From NCBI RefSeq assembly GCF_016757755.1, contig NZ_CP068437.1:3286001-3350000 (forward strand): a stretch of DNA of 64,000 bases. Reading direction: 5' to 3'. This document shows positions 18,076-25,788 of this stretch, piece after piece. Positions within the stretch are counted from its first letter, which is position 1, and each line of letters begins with the position of its first letter. The position numbers and the translations under genes were made by a program. The notes beneath the pieces were generated by a model. The model was not told the origin of the DNA, made no database searches, and saw only the letters and a list, made by a program, of their open reading frames with translations. This DNA is from Shewanella sp. KX20019 (lineage in GTDB: Bacteria; Pseudomonadota; Gammaproteobacteria; Enterobacterales; Shewanellaceae).

Positions 18076-18957
18076 ATGAAAAAGATAATTAAAGGATTAG
18101 TTACTACAGCAGCAATTGCATGTTCAATACCAGCGATGGCATCTGAGAATTCGGACCAACCTTACTTGAATGTTTATATCTCTAATACCGCAGAACAAGT
18201 TATCAGTTTGGCCGGTATTCCAAACATCAAGTTAAAGCCCTTGCAAACCGCTGGTATCCCAAATATCAAGCTAAAGCCAGTGCAAACCGCTGGTATCCCA
18301 AATATCAAGCTAAAGCCAGTGCAAACCGCTGGTATCCCAAACATCAAGCTAAAGCCAGTGCAAACCGCTGGTATCCCAAACATCAAGCTAAAGCCACTAC
18401 AAACCGCTGGTATCCCAAACATCAAGCTAAAGCCAGTACAAACCGCTGGTATCCCAAACATCAAGCTAAAGCCAGTGCAAACCGCTGGTATCCCAAACAT
18501 CAAGCTAAAGCCAGTGCAAACCGCTGGTATCCCAAACATCAAGCTAAAGCCAGTGCAAACCGCTGGTATTCCAAACATCAAGCTAAAGCCAGTGCAAACC
18601 GCTGGTATCCCAAACATCAAGCTAAAGCCATTGCAAACCGCTGGTATCCCTAACATCAAGCTAAAGCCCTTGCAAACCGCTGGTATCCCCAACATCAAGC
18701 TAAAGCCACTACAAACCGCTGGTATCCCAAATATCAAGCTAAAGCCAGTGCAAACCGCTGGTATCCCAAATATCAAGCTAAAGCCAGTGCAAACCGCAGG
18801 TATCCCAAACATCAAGCTAAAGCCAGTGCAAACCGCTGGTATCCCAAACATCAAGCTAAAGCCAGTGCAAACCGCTGGTATCCCAAACATCAAGCTAAAG
18901 CCAGTGCAAACCGCTGGTATCCCAAACATCAAGCTACTTAACCACGCTGCGGCATAG
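18076..18957 (+). CDS. Secreted polycationic 13-residue tandem-repeat protein
   Basis: A 293-residue protein of no family I recognise. Residues 1 to about 22 are a signal peptide (MKKIIKG, hydrophobic core, IPAMA cleavage site), then about 23 spacer residues. Next come 18 complete copies of AGIPNIKLKP(V/L)QT, a 19th partial copy and the tail LLNHAAA. Each repeat has two lysines, two prolines and no acidic residue, so the array carries about +36. The only amino-acid change between copies is V or L at position 11. ATG 18076 is chosen because GAGAAGG lies 6 bases upstream; ATG 18061 lacks this. It follows a c-di-GMP enzyme and precedes two small peptides. It could be a matrix polymer, a multicopy peptide precursor or an adhesin. 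Confidence 0.88.
   Translation: MKKIIKGLVTTAAIACSIPAMASENSDQPYLNVYISNTAEQVISLAGIPNIKLKPLQTAGIPNIKLKPVQTAGIPNIKLKPVQTAGIPNIKLKPVQTAGIPNIKLKPLQTAGIPNIKLKPVQTAGIPNIKLKPVQTAGIPNIKLKPVQTAGIPNIKLKPVQTAGIPNIKLKPVQTAGIPNIKLKPLQTAGIPNIKLKPLQTAGIPNIKLKPLQTAGIPNIKLKPVQTAGIPNIKLKPVQTAGIPNIKLKPVQTAGIPNIKLKPVQTAGIPNIKLKPVQTAGIPNIKLLNHAAA
18211..18936 (+). repeat. 39-bp in-frame tandem repeat array, 18 full copies plus a partial one
   Basis: The period is exactly 39 bases from 18211 to 18912, followed by a 24-base partial copy. Copies differ by a few substitutions, mostly synonymous (Asn AAC/AAT, Pro CCA/CCC/CCT, Ala GCT/GCC/GCA), and by the GTG/TTG/CTA/GTA codon at position 11. No indel breaks the frame. 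There are no spacers, so it is not a CRISPR array. Near-identity implies recent expansion or ongoing homogenisation. Confidence 0.97.
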
Positions 18958-18971
18958 AGAGGAAATAAATT

Positions 18972-19088
18972 ATGTTTGATTTAATTATGCAAGTACTCGG
19001 TCTCGCTAAACCAGCACGTAAGAAAGTTCAGCTTCCTGAAGGGTTAAATCATCTTGAGGTCATTCCAGCCAAAGGTTGGTGGAATTAA
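18972..19088 (+). CDS. Small peptide 1 (38 residues), KGWW C-terminus
   Basis: ATG at 18972 is preceded by GAGAGGA with an 8-base spacer and lies 14 bases after the repeat-protein stop. The peptide has a hydrophobic N-terminal third (MFDLIMQVLGL), a basic patch (KPARKK), the core VQLPEGL and ends AKGWWN. It shares 23 of 38 positions with the next peptide, at identical length. No signal peptide or known family is recognised. A paralogous pair with good ribosome sites is strong evidence that it is translated. A RiPP-like precursor, leaderless bacteriocin or membrane-associated small protein are all open. Confidence 0.85.
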   Translation: MFDLIMQVLGLAKPARKKVQLPEGLNHLEVIPAKGWWN

Positions 19089-19121
19089 TACACACCCACT
19101 TAATGCCTAAGGAGAACGACA

Positions 19122-19238
19122 ATGCTTAATTCTTTGATGCTGATGTTAGGGCTAAGAAAGCCATTACGCAGGAAAGTACAGCTTCCTGAAGGCTTACAAC
19201 AGTTAGAGATCGTTGCAGCCAAAGGTTGGTGGGGCTGA
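19122..19238 (+). CDS. Small peptide 2 (38 residues), KGWW C-terminus
   Basis: A paralogue of the preceding peptide, 33 bases downstream. It has a perfect AAGGAG ribosome site 7 bases before the ATG at 19122. It starts MLNSLMLMLGL, has a basic patch KPLRRK, the conserved VQLPEGL and ends AKGWWG. Net charge is about +4. The two genes differ widely at the DNA level in the N-terminal third but keep KVQLPEGL and KGWW, pointing to selection on the C-terminal half. The strong terminator follows 33 bases later. Function unknown. Confidence 0.87.
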   Translation: MLNSLMLMLGLRKPLRRKVQLPEGLQQLEIVAAKGWWG

Positions 19239-19270
19239 CTTTAGAAACTAAAGTCAAAAGTTACACAAAG

Positions 19271-19295
19271 AAAAAGGAGCCTATGCTCCTTTTTT
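19271..19295 (+). terminator. Terminator closing the repeat-protein/peptide operon
   Basis: Stem AAAAAGGAGC/GCTCCTTTTTT with a CTAT loop and a T-run on the plus strand. It has T-runs on both strands and also separates the convergent small membrane protein gene. Confidence 0.9.
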
Positions 19296-19317
19296 AGTAT
19301 CTATAAAAGCCTAAGCC

Positions 19318-19518
19318 TTAAAGCTCTAACCAACAAGATTGTTTTCCCATGGCTTTTTTGTAAGCTAATTGCTTATGTGAATTAAACAAAGGGTAAGCTG
19401 CGGGACCAAACAAAATCCCCGCCAGCGCCCAGCGTTTAACAGGTAAACCCGCTTTAAATGCGCTCTGCCCTAGTAAAACCCCAGATAACACTAAAAACAA
19501 AACGATTGTGAATACCAC
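19318..19518 (-). CDS. Small membrane protein, unknown
   Basis: A 66-residue protein with a hydrophobic N-terminal helix (TIVLFLVLSGVLLGQ), a short basic loop and a second hydrophobic stretch (WALAGILFGPAAYPLF). The GTG start at 19518 has GAGG 9 bases upstream. I recall no defined domain. It lies between the fadIJ terminator region and the peptide operon terminator and is transcribed alone. Coding status rests on the two helices and the start context. Confidence 0.6.
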   Translation of the reverse strand: MVFTIVLFLVLSGVLLGQSAFKAGLPVKRWALAGILFGPAAYPLFNSHKQLAYKKAMGKQSCWLEL

Positions 19519-19650
19519 TTACCTACACCTCACATCAAATAAGTCAGCGTCCATACCTGAAGATCCATACCTAAACGATATTATATAACCAATACCACAA
19601 TCATTAGAGTGTTTTTTAGTCATTTTTTTGTCGGTTTTTGCCGTGAAAGC

Positions 19651-19676
19651 AAAAAAAACCGGCCAGATGTAGCCGG
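19651..19676 (-). terminator. Terminator of fadI-fadJ
   Basis: CCGGC/GCCGG stem with a run of eight T on the minus strand, 30 bases after the fadJ stop. Confidence 0.8.
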
Positions 19677-19706
19677 ATTGTTAATTTTTTGACGCTTTTA
19701 GATGAT

Positions 19707-21827
19707 TTACTTAAAAAAGTAACTCTGTTCACTAGCCATTTGCTTCAGTCTTTCAGCAGGTTCAAATCGGTCACCAAACCTAGACTGATAGGCCGATAAA
19801 ATCTCAACTAATTTAGCAGGGCCTAGGCTGTCAATATAATGGAAAGGACCACCTAAGAACGGAGGGAATCCGATACCGAATATAGCGCCGATATCGCCAT
19901 CACGAGCTGAAGCAATAATCCCTTCGTCTAAACATCGGACAGCTTCGTTAAGCATCTGCACAACGCATCGCTGTGCAACTTCACTAGCATCACTATTTTG
20001 CCCTGGTGTTAAACCGAGCACAGTGTAAACGCTGCTATCGACCTCTTTAGCTTTCTTTTTAGAACCGTATTGGTAGAAGCCTTTACCATTTTTACGTCCT
20101 TTTCTATCATCAGCTAACAACTTATCAAACGCAGCTGGCGCCTTGAAACGTTCGCCAAGTTCAGCTTCCAAAATAGGGGAGATCTTCGCACCAACATCTA
20201 TACCAACTTCATCTAGTAAGGTCATTGGTCCAACGGGAAAACCAAACTTAACCAACGCTTTATCTAAATGCTCTACGCTCTGCCCTTCTAATAACAGCTG
20301 CGCAGCTTCATTCATGTACAGCGCCAATATACGGTTGACGTAAAAACCAGCCCCATCTTGAACCACGATTGGTGTTTTACCCTGTTTACGTGCAAACGCG
20401 ACGGTTGTTGCAATAGTCTCAGCTGACGTTTTCTTGTGAGCAATCACTTCTACTAATGGCATTTTCTCAACTGGAGAAAAATAGTGAAGGCCGATAACAT
20501 TTTCTGGTCGGCTTGCAGCTTCCGCAATTTGGGCAATGGGTAAAGACGAAGTGTTTGAAGCAAAGATGGTATTCTCACCACATTCACGCTCAACATCTTT
20601 GACCATCTGATGTTTAAGAGATAGGTCTTCAAAAACAGCTTCTACAACGATATCTGCATCTTTAATGCCTTTATATTCCGTCGTTGTAGTCATCAATGCC
20701 ATTAAGTTATCACGGACAGCCGGCGTCATATGTCGACGTTTAACCCCTTTGTCGAGTAACTTATAAGCATAAGACAGTGCATTGCTTAATCCTGTCTCAC
20801 TGATGTCTTTTACCCGAGCAGGGATCTTTGCTTTTGTCGTAGTAACTGACGCAATACCTCCCCCCATCAAACCACCACCAAGTACCATCGCCTTTTTAAC
20901 TTTACGTGGTTTAACATCACCGGCACCAGTCTCTTTTTTCATTTCCGTTGTCGCAAAGAAAATACTCCTCAGCGCTGCAGACTCCTTCGACATCACTAAG
21001 TCAGAAAAATGGCTTGCTTCTACTTCTAACCCTTTAATTAAGCCCTTAGTCATACCTTGACGTACACAATCAATTATCTTCGCCGGGGCTGGATAATTAC
21101 CTTGAGTCTTCTTGGCAACTTGCTTACCCGCTTGATCAAAAATAATGTTACGACCAGCGCTAGTGCCTTCGAGCATTTTATTAATCAATGACTGCTTTTT
21201 CTTTGCCCTAGAGCGCTTGCCTGCTAATGCCATCTCAATCGCGGTGCGCATTAAAATCGACTCAGGAACAACATCATCAACCAAGCCCATCTTCAAAGCC
21301 TGCTTAGGTCGAATTTGCTTCCCCGTGAGCATCATATCTAGCGCTGTAGTGATCCCCACTAAACGAGGTAAACGCTGAGTGCCACCGCCGCCAGGCAGCA
21401 GGCCAAGCTGTACTTCAGGCACACCCATCATGGTTTTGCCATTAAGGCTACATACTCGCAGATGACATGCCAATGCCAGCTCTAAACCACCACCCAAACA
21501 AGCACCATTTATGGCAGCAACAACCGGAATCTTGAGGTTTTCTAATTCGTTAAAGACCACATGCCCTTGTTGAGAGAGTATCTTTGCATCGATTGCTGTT
21601 TCACAAGCAGCCAACATTGATATATCAGCACCCGCCACAAATGAGTCTTTCTTGCCGGAGGCCAGTACTAAACCTTTAATACTAGTATCAGCTTTAATCT
21701 CAGCAAGCATGTCGCTGATCTCAGGACCAAATTCGCTACGCAATGTATTCATGGTTTCGCCTGGTACATCCATTGTCAGAATGGCGATACCGTCTTCTCG
21801 GCGAGCTAAATTAAATGTCTTTTCCAT
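19707..21827 (-). CDS. fadJ: Fatty-acid oxidation complex alpha subunit FadJ
   Basis: A 706-residue bifunctional enzyme. The N-terminal third is an enoyl-CoA hydratase (oxyanion loop GACLGGGLELALA; LPGGGGTQRL). The middle and C-terminal part is L-3-hydroxyacyl-CoA dehydrogenase (NAD-binding VLGGGLMGGGIA; catalytic LHYFSPVEKMPLVE). Length and fadI-fadJ order, with the thiolase first, match the anaerobic-type complex rather than FadB. The ATG at 21827 lies 5 bases after the fadI stop with GGAG upstream, so the subunits are co-translated. Confidence 0.96.
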   Translation of the reverse strand: MEKTFNLARREDGIAILTMDVPGETMNTLRSEFGPEISDMLAEIKADTSIKGLVLASGKKDSFVAGADISMLAACETAIDAKILSQQGHVVFNELENLKIPVVAAINGACLGGGLELALACHLRVCSLNGKTMMGVPEVQLGLLPGGGGTQRLPRLVGITTALDMMLTGKQIRPKQALKMGLVDDVVPESILMRTAIEMALAGKRSRAKKKQSLINKMLEGTSAGRNIIFDQAGKQVAKKTQGNYPAPAKIIDCVRQGMTKGLIKGLEVEASHFSDLVMSKESAALRSIFFATTEMKKETGAGDVKPRKVKKAMVLGGGLMGGGIASVTTTKAKIPARVKDISETGLSNALSYAYKLLDKGVKRRHMTPAVRDNLMALMTTTTEYKGIKDADIVVEAVFEDLSLKHQMVKDVERECGENTIFASNTSSLPIAQIAEAASRPENVIGLHYFSPVEKMPLVEVIAHKKTSAETIATTVAFARKQGKTPIVVQDGAGFYVNRILALYMNEAAQLLLEGQSVEHLDKALVKFGFPVGPMTLLDEVGIDVGAKISPILEAELGERFKAPAAFDKLLADDRKGRKNGKGFYQYGSKKKAKEVDSSVYTVLGLTPGQNSDASEVAQRCVVQMLNEAVRCLDEGIIASARDGDIGAIFGIGFPPFLGGPFHYIDSLGPAKLVEILSAYQSRFGDRFEPAERLKQMASEQSYFFK

Positions 21828-21832
21828 TTCAG

Positions 21833-23143
21833 TTACTCCACTTCAACTATCATTGCCGCACCTAAACCACCCGCAGCACATGCTGTTGCGAGACCAGTTC
21901 CGCCGCCACGACGTTTAAGTTCATGACAAACCTGGGTAATAAGTCGTGTTCCTGTTGCTGCAAATGGATGTCCATATGCTAATGAACCACCCAACACATT
22001 AAATTTACTCATATCTATTTCACCAATGGCGCGGTTACGGCCTAGCTTTTCTGCAGCGAATTTCTTCGAACCAAACATCTGCATATTGGCCAATGTTTGT
22101 GCGGCAAATGCTTCATGCATCTCAATAAGAGTAAGATCTTCTAGCTCCATTCCAGCACGCTGCAGCGCCATTGGCGTCGCGTAAGAAGGACCCATTAACA
22201 TGTCTTCCCACACATCAATGGCAGAAAATGCATAACTCTTAATGTAACCAATAGGTGTGTAACCCAATGCTTTGGCCCTGCCTTCGCTCATTAGCAATAC
22301 TGCCGATGCACCATCTGTTAATGGCGTGCTGGTTGCGGCGGTCACAGAGCCGTGTTTACGGTCAAATGCTGGACGTAATTTTGCGTAAGACTCAATCGTA
22401 GAGTTCTCACGGATATTGTTATCACGCTCAATAAAGCCCTTATAAGGAGGCACATGTGCAGTCATAACCTCCTGAGCCAATTTGCCAGCGTTCCATGTTT
22501 CAGTCGCTAATGTATGAGAGCGATGCGCCAAAGCATCTTGATCTGCTCGGCTAATGTTATAGGTTTTGGCCATCTGCTCAGCCGTTTGTCCCATTGACAA
22601 TCCAGTCGAAAACTCAGCAACTGCGGGCGGGACTGGAAGCAAATCTTTCAAACCTAAACGGCGAAAAATAGACAACTTCTGACTAAAGGTACGCGCTTTA
22701 TTAAGATCAACGAGGGCATGAGCGAGCTTTTTAGACACACCAATAGGCACAACAGAAGAGGAGTCAGCCCCACCAGCAATACCAATCTCCATATTGCCAG
22801 TCATGATTGACTCGGCAACGTTGACCGTAGACTGAAAACTGGTGGCACAGGCGCGAGTTACACTATAGGCATCGGTACTCACATCCATGCCAGTGCCTAA
22901 AACGATTTCGCGTGCAATGTTTGGCGCTGCAGGCATTAGCACAACCTGACCATATACCAGTTGTTCAATTAGCTTAGGGTCTAGTTCTGAACGTGAAATC
23001 AGTTCATTAACAACCATTTTGCCCATTTCTAACGCCGATACGCCGTGAAATGCGGTGGCTTGTTTGGCAAATGGCGTGCGTAATCCCGATACAATCGCGA
23101 TCCTTTCGCCTCTAGCGTTAGTGACTTGCTGTCTTTTACTCAT
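21833..23143 (-). CDS. fadI: 3-ketoacyl-CoA thiolase FadI
   Basis: A 436-residue thiolase, the length typical of FadI rather than FadA (about 390). It cleaves 3-ketoacyl-CoA to acetyl-CoA. Catalytic elements are visible: the nucleophile cysteine in TRACATSFQS, the histidine in MHEAFAAQ, and the C-terminal ATACAAGGLGAAM and YGHPFAATG motifs. It is the first gene of the operon, with a FadR-like operator 85 bases upstream of its start. Confidence 0.96.
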   Translation of the reverse strand: MSKRQQVTNARGERIAIVSGLRTPFAKQATAFHGVSALEMGKMVVNELISRSELDPKLIEQLVYGQVVLMPAAPNIAREIVLGTGMDVSTDAYSVTRACATSFQSTVNVAESIMTGNMEIGIAGGADSSSVVPIGVSKKLAHALVDLNKARTFSQKLSIFRRLGLKDLLPVPPAVAEFSTGLSMGQTAEQMAKTYNISRADQDALAHRSHTLATETWNAGKLAQEVMTAHVPPYKGFIERDNNIRENSTIESYAKLRPAFDRKHGSVTAATSTPLTDGASAVLLMSEGRAKALGYTPIGYIKSYAFSAIDVWEDMLMGPSYATPMALQRAGMELEDLTLIEMHEAFAAQTLANMQMFGSKKFAAEKLGRNRAIGEIDMSKFNVLGGSLAYGHPFAATGTRLITQVCHELKRRGGGTGLATACAAGGLGAAMIVEVE

Positions 23144-23227
23144 TTTCCACCCTCTTATTCTGCGTCGCTAACCGTTGAAGTTGCTCGCTTTTTTATATCC
23201 TTGAGAAACCTATCTAATACCAGACAA

Positions 23228-23244
23228 AACAGGTCTGACCATTA
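23228..23244 (-). promoter_or_regulatory. FadR-like operator upstream of fadI
   Basis: AACAGGTCTGACCATTA matches the reverse of the E. coli FadR consensus AACTGGTCNGACCTGTT at all but two positions. FadR is released from such sites by long-chain acyl-CoA. Placement before fadI fits the known regulon logic. Confidence 0.7.
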
Positions 23245-23281
23245 AAGTGTGATCTGATTCTAACTTTTAAATGAAAAATTT

Positions 23282-23295
23282 TAAACACTTGTTTG
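23282..23295. promoter_or_regulatory. Possible PsrA-like site
   Basis: TAAACACTTGTTTG has the AAAC-N4-GTTT core described for PsrA, a second fatty-acid-responsive repressor, with one flanking mismatch. It lies between fadI and the MoxR gene. AT-rich sequence makes chance matches likely. Confidence 0.25.
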
Positions 23296-23380
23296 TTTTT
23301 TAACACTAGCCAAACCCCAATGGAATTATTTACCATAGAGATTGTCCATAGTATCTATACATAATAAATTGAGTACCATC

Positions 23381-24337
23381 ATGCCTTTGAGTCGATTTCA
23401 CGCACTACGCGAATACTTAAATACCGTTATTCTCGGACAACCGACACTAACTGAAAATTTACTAATAGCGCTCATCGCTGATGGACACCTTTTAGTCGAG
23501 GGTCCACCAGGTCTTGCCAAGACCCGCGCAGTAAAAGCATTGTGTGATGGTGTCGAGGGAGACTTTCATCGAATTCAATTTACTCCAGATTTGCTACCAG
23601 CCGATCTTACCGGTACAGATATCTATCGTGCCCAAACGGCGACCTTTGAGTTTGAAGCGGGGCCAATATTTCATAATTTGATCCTTGCTGATGAAATAAA
23701 CCGCGCTCCAGCAAAAGTACAGTCAGCTTTACTTGAAGCTATGGCCGAAAGCCAGGTCACAGTCGGCAAGAACAGCTACCCTCTGCCTGAACTTTTTTTG
23801 GTAATGGCAACGCAAAACCCACTTGAAAACGAAGGGACTTATCCTCTACCTGAAGCGCAATTAGATCGCTTTTTAATGCACTTAAATCTTGATTATCCGA
23901 GTGCTGAAACTGAGTTTGAAATCTTGCGCCTTTCTCGTAACGAAGCATTGAAAAAAGAGATCCCAACCGTTACACCAATCATTCAGGGTGATATTTTTGC
24001 AGCACGAGAGCAGGCTTTACAGATTTATCTTGCTGAACCACTTGAAAAATATATCGTCGACATCGTAATGGCAACACGCCACCCTGCCGCTTATAGCCCA
24101 GAGTTAGCCAGTTGGCTTGAATATGGTGTTAGCCCACGTGCAACCATTTCAATAGAGCGTTGTGCCAGAGCACGTGCTTATCTGTACGAACGTGATTTTG
24201 TCTCGCCAGAAGATATTCAAGCTGTAGCACCTAATGTATTGCGCCATAGATTGCTTCTTAGCTACCAAGCACAAGCCGACGGCGTGTCTGCAGATGATGT
24301 GATCAACCATATTCTGTCTCAAGTTGCGGTTCCTTAA
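23381..24337 (+). CDS. MoxR-family AAA ATPase
   Basis: A 318-residue ATPase with Walker A GPPGLAKT (41-48), Walker B LILADEINRAP and a sensor segment VMATQNPLENEGTYPLPEAQLDRF typical of MoxR. These act as chaperone-like partners of von Willebrand factor A proteins encoded beside them. The ATG at 23381 is used; a TTG at 23342 would add 13 unconserved residues. It is the first gene of a six-gene operon whose members overlap or nearly touch. Confidence 0.93.
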   Translation: MPLSRFHALREYLNTVILGQPTLTENLLIALIADGHLLVEGPPGLAKTRAVKALCDGVEGDFHRIQFTPDLLPADLTGTDIYRAQTATFEFEAGPIFHNLILADEINRAPAKVQSALLEAMAESQVTVGKNSYPLPELFLVMATQNPLENEGTYPLPEAQLDRFLMHLNLDYPSAETEFEILRLSRNEALKKEIPTVTPIIQGDIFAAREQALQIYLAEPLEKYIVDIVMATRHPAAYSPELASWLEYGVSPRATISIERCARARAYLYERDFVSPEDIQAVAPNVLRHRLLLSYQAQADGVSADDVINHILSQVAVP

Positions 24338-25266
24338 TGGTCAATTCAGAGCTGCCTCTTTTTGCTGATGGCATCAACATCAATGAGAAAGAGCTACTTG
24401 CTTGCCAGCGCATTGCGCGTGCCTTGCCTGAAAAACGCTCTAAGGCGAGAGCAAATTTAGCCGGTCATAGGTCGAGCGCAATTAAAGGTCGGGGCATGGA
24501 GTTTGCCGAAGTTCGTCATTATCAAAGCGGTGATGACGTAAGGACTATCGACTGGCGCGTAACAGCTAGAACTGGCAAAGCACATACCAAGCTGTTTGTG
24601 GAAGAGCGCGAGCGCCCTATCTTGATATTGCTCGACTTGAGCCATAGTCTGTACTTCGGTTCTAGCCTGCTACTTCAATCAGTACAAGCCGCGCATGTTG
24701 CCACCACGCTCGGCTGGAATGCCATTTTACACGGTGACAGACTAGGCGCTGTTATTGCGACAGAGCAGGAACATATAGAGCTTAAACCAAGAAGCCGACA
24801 ACAAGGTATTTTGCAACTTGTGTCAGCGATTAAGCAGCTACATCAACGCCAGTTAGATGCGCTGTCAGTACAAGAATCTGACCCCGAACACATGTTAAAG
24901 GCCTGTCAGCGACTGAGACGTCTCGCTAAACCTGGTTCGCTTATCTGGATCGTCTCAGATGGCAGCCATTTTACCCCTGCTTGTTTAGCCATGCTATCTG
25001 ACTTAAAACGTCATTGTGATATGGGGGCTTTTCTTATTACCGATCCGCTGCGCGAAGGTAATCTGAGTTTACCGAGACACTTTCAACTGCCAGTTAAAGA
25101 CGGTAACAAAGAGCGCATCATCGATAGGCACAGTTACGAGCAATGGCTCAAAAATCAACAAACCATTAAATCGCAATTTACCAACATGATGCAAAATATA
25201 AATGTTGAAACCCGTGTAATTGACGCAGGGCAACGTCTTAATCAACAATTGGGAGCATTGAGATAG
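24337..25266 (+). CDS. DUF58 domain protein of the MoxR/Bat operon
   Basis: A 309-residue cytosolic protein. The segment GRGMEFAEVRHYQSGDDVR followed by IDWRVTARTGKAHTK is the DUF58 signature, and the C-terminal half has a VWA-like fold (ILILLDLSHSLYFG). Its ATG shares one base with the MoxR stop (TAATG), giving translational coupling. It is a conserved member of MoxR/Bat loci; its biochemical role is unknown. Confidence 0.9.
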   Translation: MVNSELPLFADGININEKELLACQRIARALPEKRSKARANLAGHRSSAIKGRGMEFAEVRHYQSGDDVRTIDWRVTARTGKAHTKLFVEERERPILILLDLSHSLYFGSSLLLQSVQAAHVATTLGWNAILHGDRLGAVIATEQEHIELKPRSRQQGILQLVSAIKQLHQRQLDALSVQESDPEHMLKACQRLRRLAKPGSLIWIVSDGSHFTPACLAMLSDLKRHCDMGAFLITDPLREGNLSLPRHFQLPVKDGNKERIIDRHSYEQWLKNQQTIKSQFTNMMQNINVETRVIDAGQRLNQQLGALR

Positions 25267-25788
25267 ATGGCTTTGCAAAATTCGCCCGCTAACCCAGCCT
25301 TAGCCTCACTACAAGATATACAAACCCCTGTTGAAATAGGGCTTTGGCCGTTGGCTTATGGCTACTGGATAGTGCTATTTGTCGCTGCAGCGTCTTTGGT
25401 TGCTGGATTTATTTATCTTAAAAAACGCCGCCAGCGAAGCGCCGCTAAAAGGGCTGCATTAGAGGAACTTGCAAATCTAGACCTCAATGCAGTGCAATAT
25501 ATCGCCAACGTCAGTGCTATATTAAAGCGAGCCGCAATGAGCTACTGCGACCGTTCATCGATTGCAGGCTTATCCAGCACTCAATGGCATGTTTGGCTTA
25601 CTGCGCAAGTCGACCGACCACCCGTTGAGCTATGTAAGCTATTGAATATGGCTTATCGGCCAACTCCACTAACCGATGCTCAAGCAGTCTCATTAAAGCA
25701 AAGTGCTAAGCACTGGCTAAAAACAGCCCTCCCCCTCGATCAGAAAAGACTTAACGCCGTGTCCAGCGTCAATATGGGGGCTAAATAA
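25267..25788 (+). CDS. DUF4381 membrane protein of the Bat operon
   Basis: A 173-residue protein with one transmembrane helix near 35-55 (YWIVLFVAAASLVAGFIYL) followed by a basic KKRRQRSAAKRA stretch and a cytosolic helical domain. The position between the DUF58 and BatA genes and the start PVEIGLWPLAYGYWIV fit DUF4381. It begins directly after the preceding stop and shares one base with the next start. Confidence 0.85.
   Translation: MALQNSPANPALASLQDIQTPVEIGLWPLAYGYWIVLFVAAASLVAGFIYLKKRRQRSAAKRAALEELANLDLNAVQYIANVSAILKRAAMSYCDRSSIAGLSSTQWHVWLTAQVDRPPVELCKLLNMAYRPTPLTDAQAVSLKQSAKHWLKTALPLDQKRLNAVSSVNMGAK

Noticed and set aside
18174..18932. Open minus-strand frame of about 250 residues across the repeat array
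   Set aside because: It stays open only because the 39-base unit lacks a stop on that strand; it has no ribosome site and the plus frame has a signal peptide and operon context.
18211..18936. CRISPR array
   Set aside because: The repeats are contiguous, without spacers, and in frame with a protein; no cas gene is nearby.
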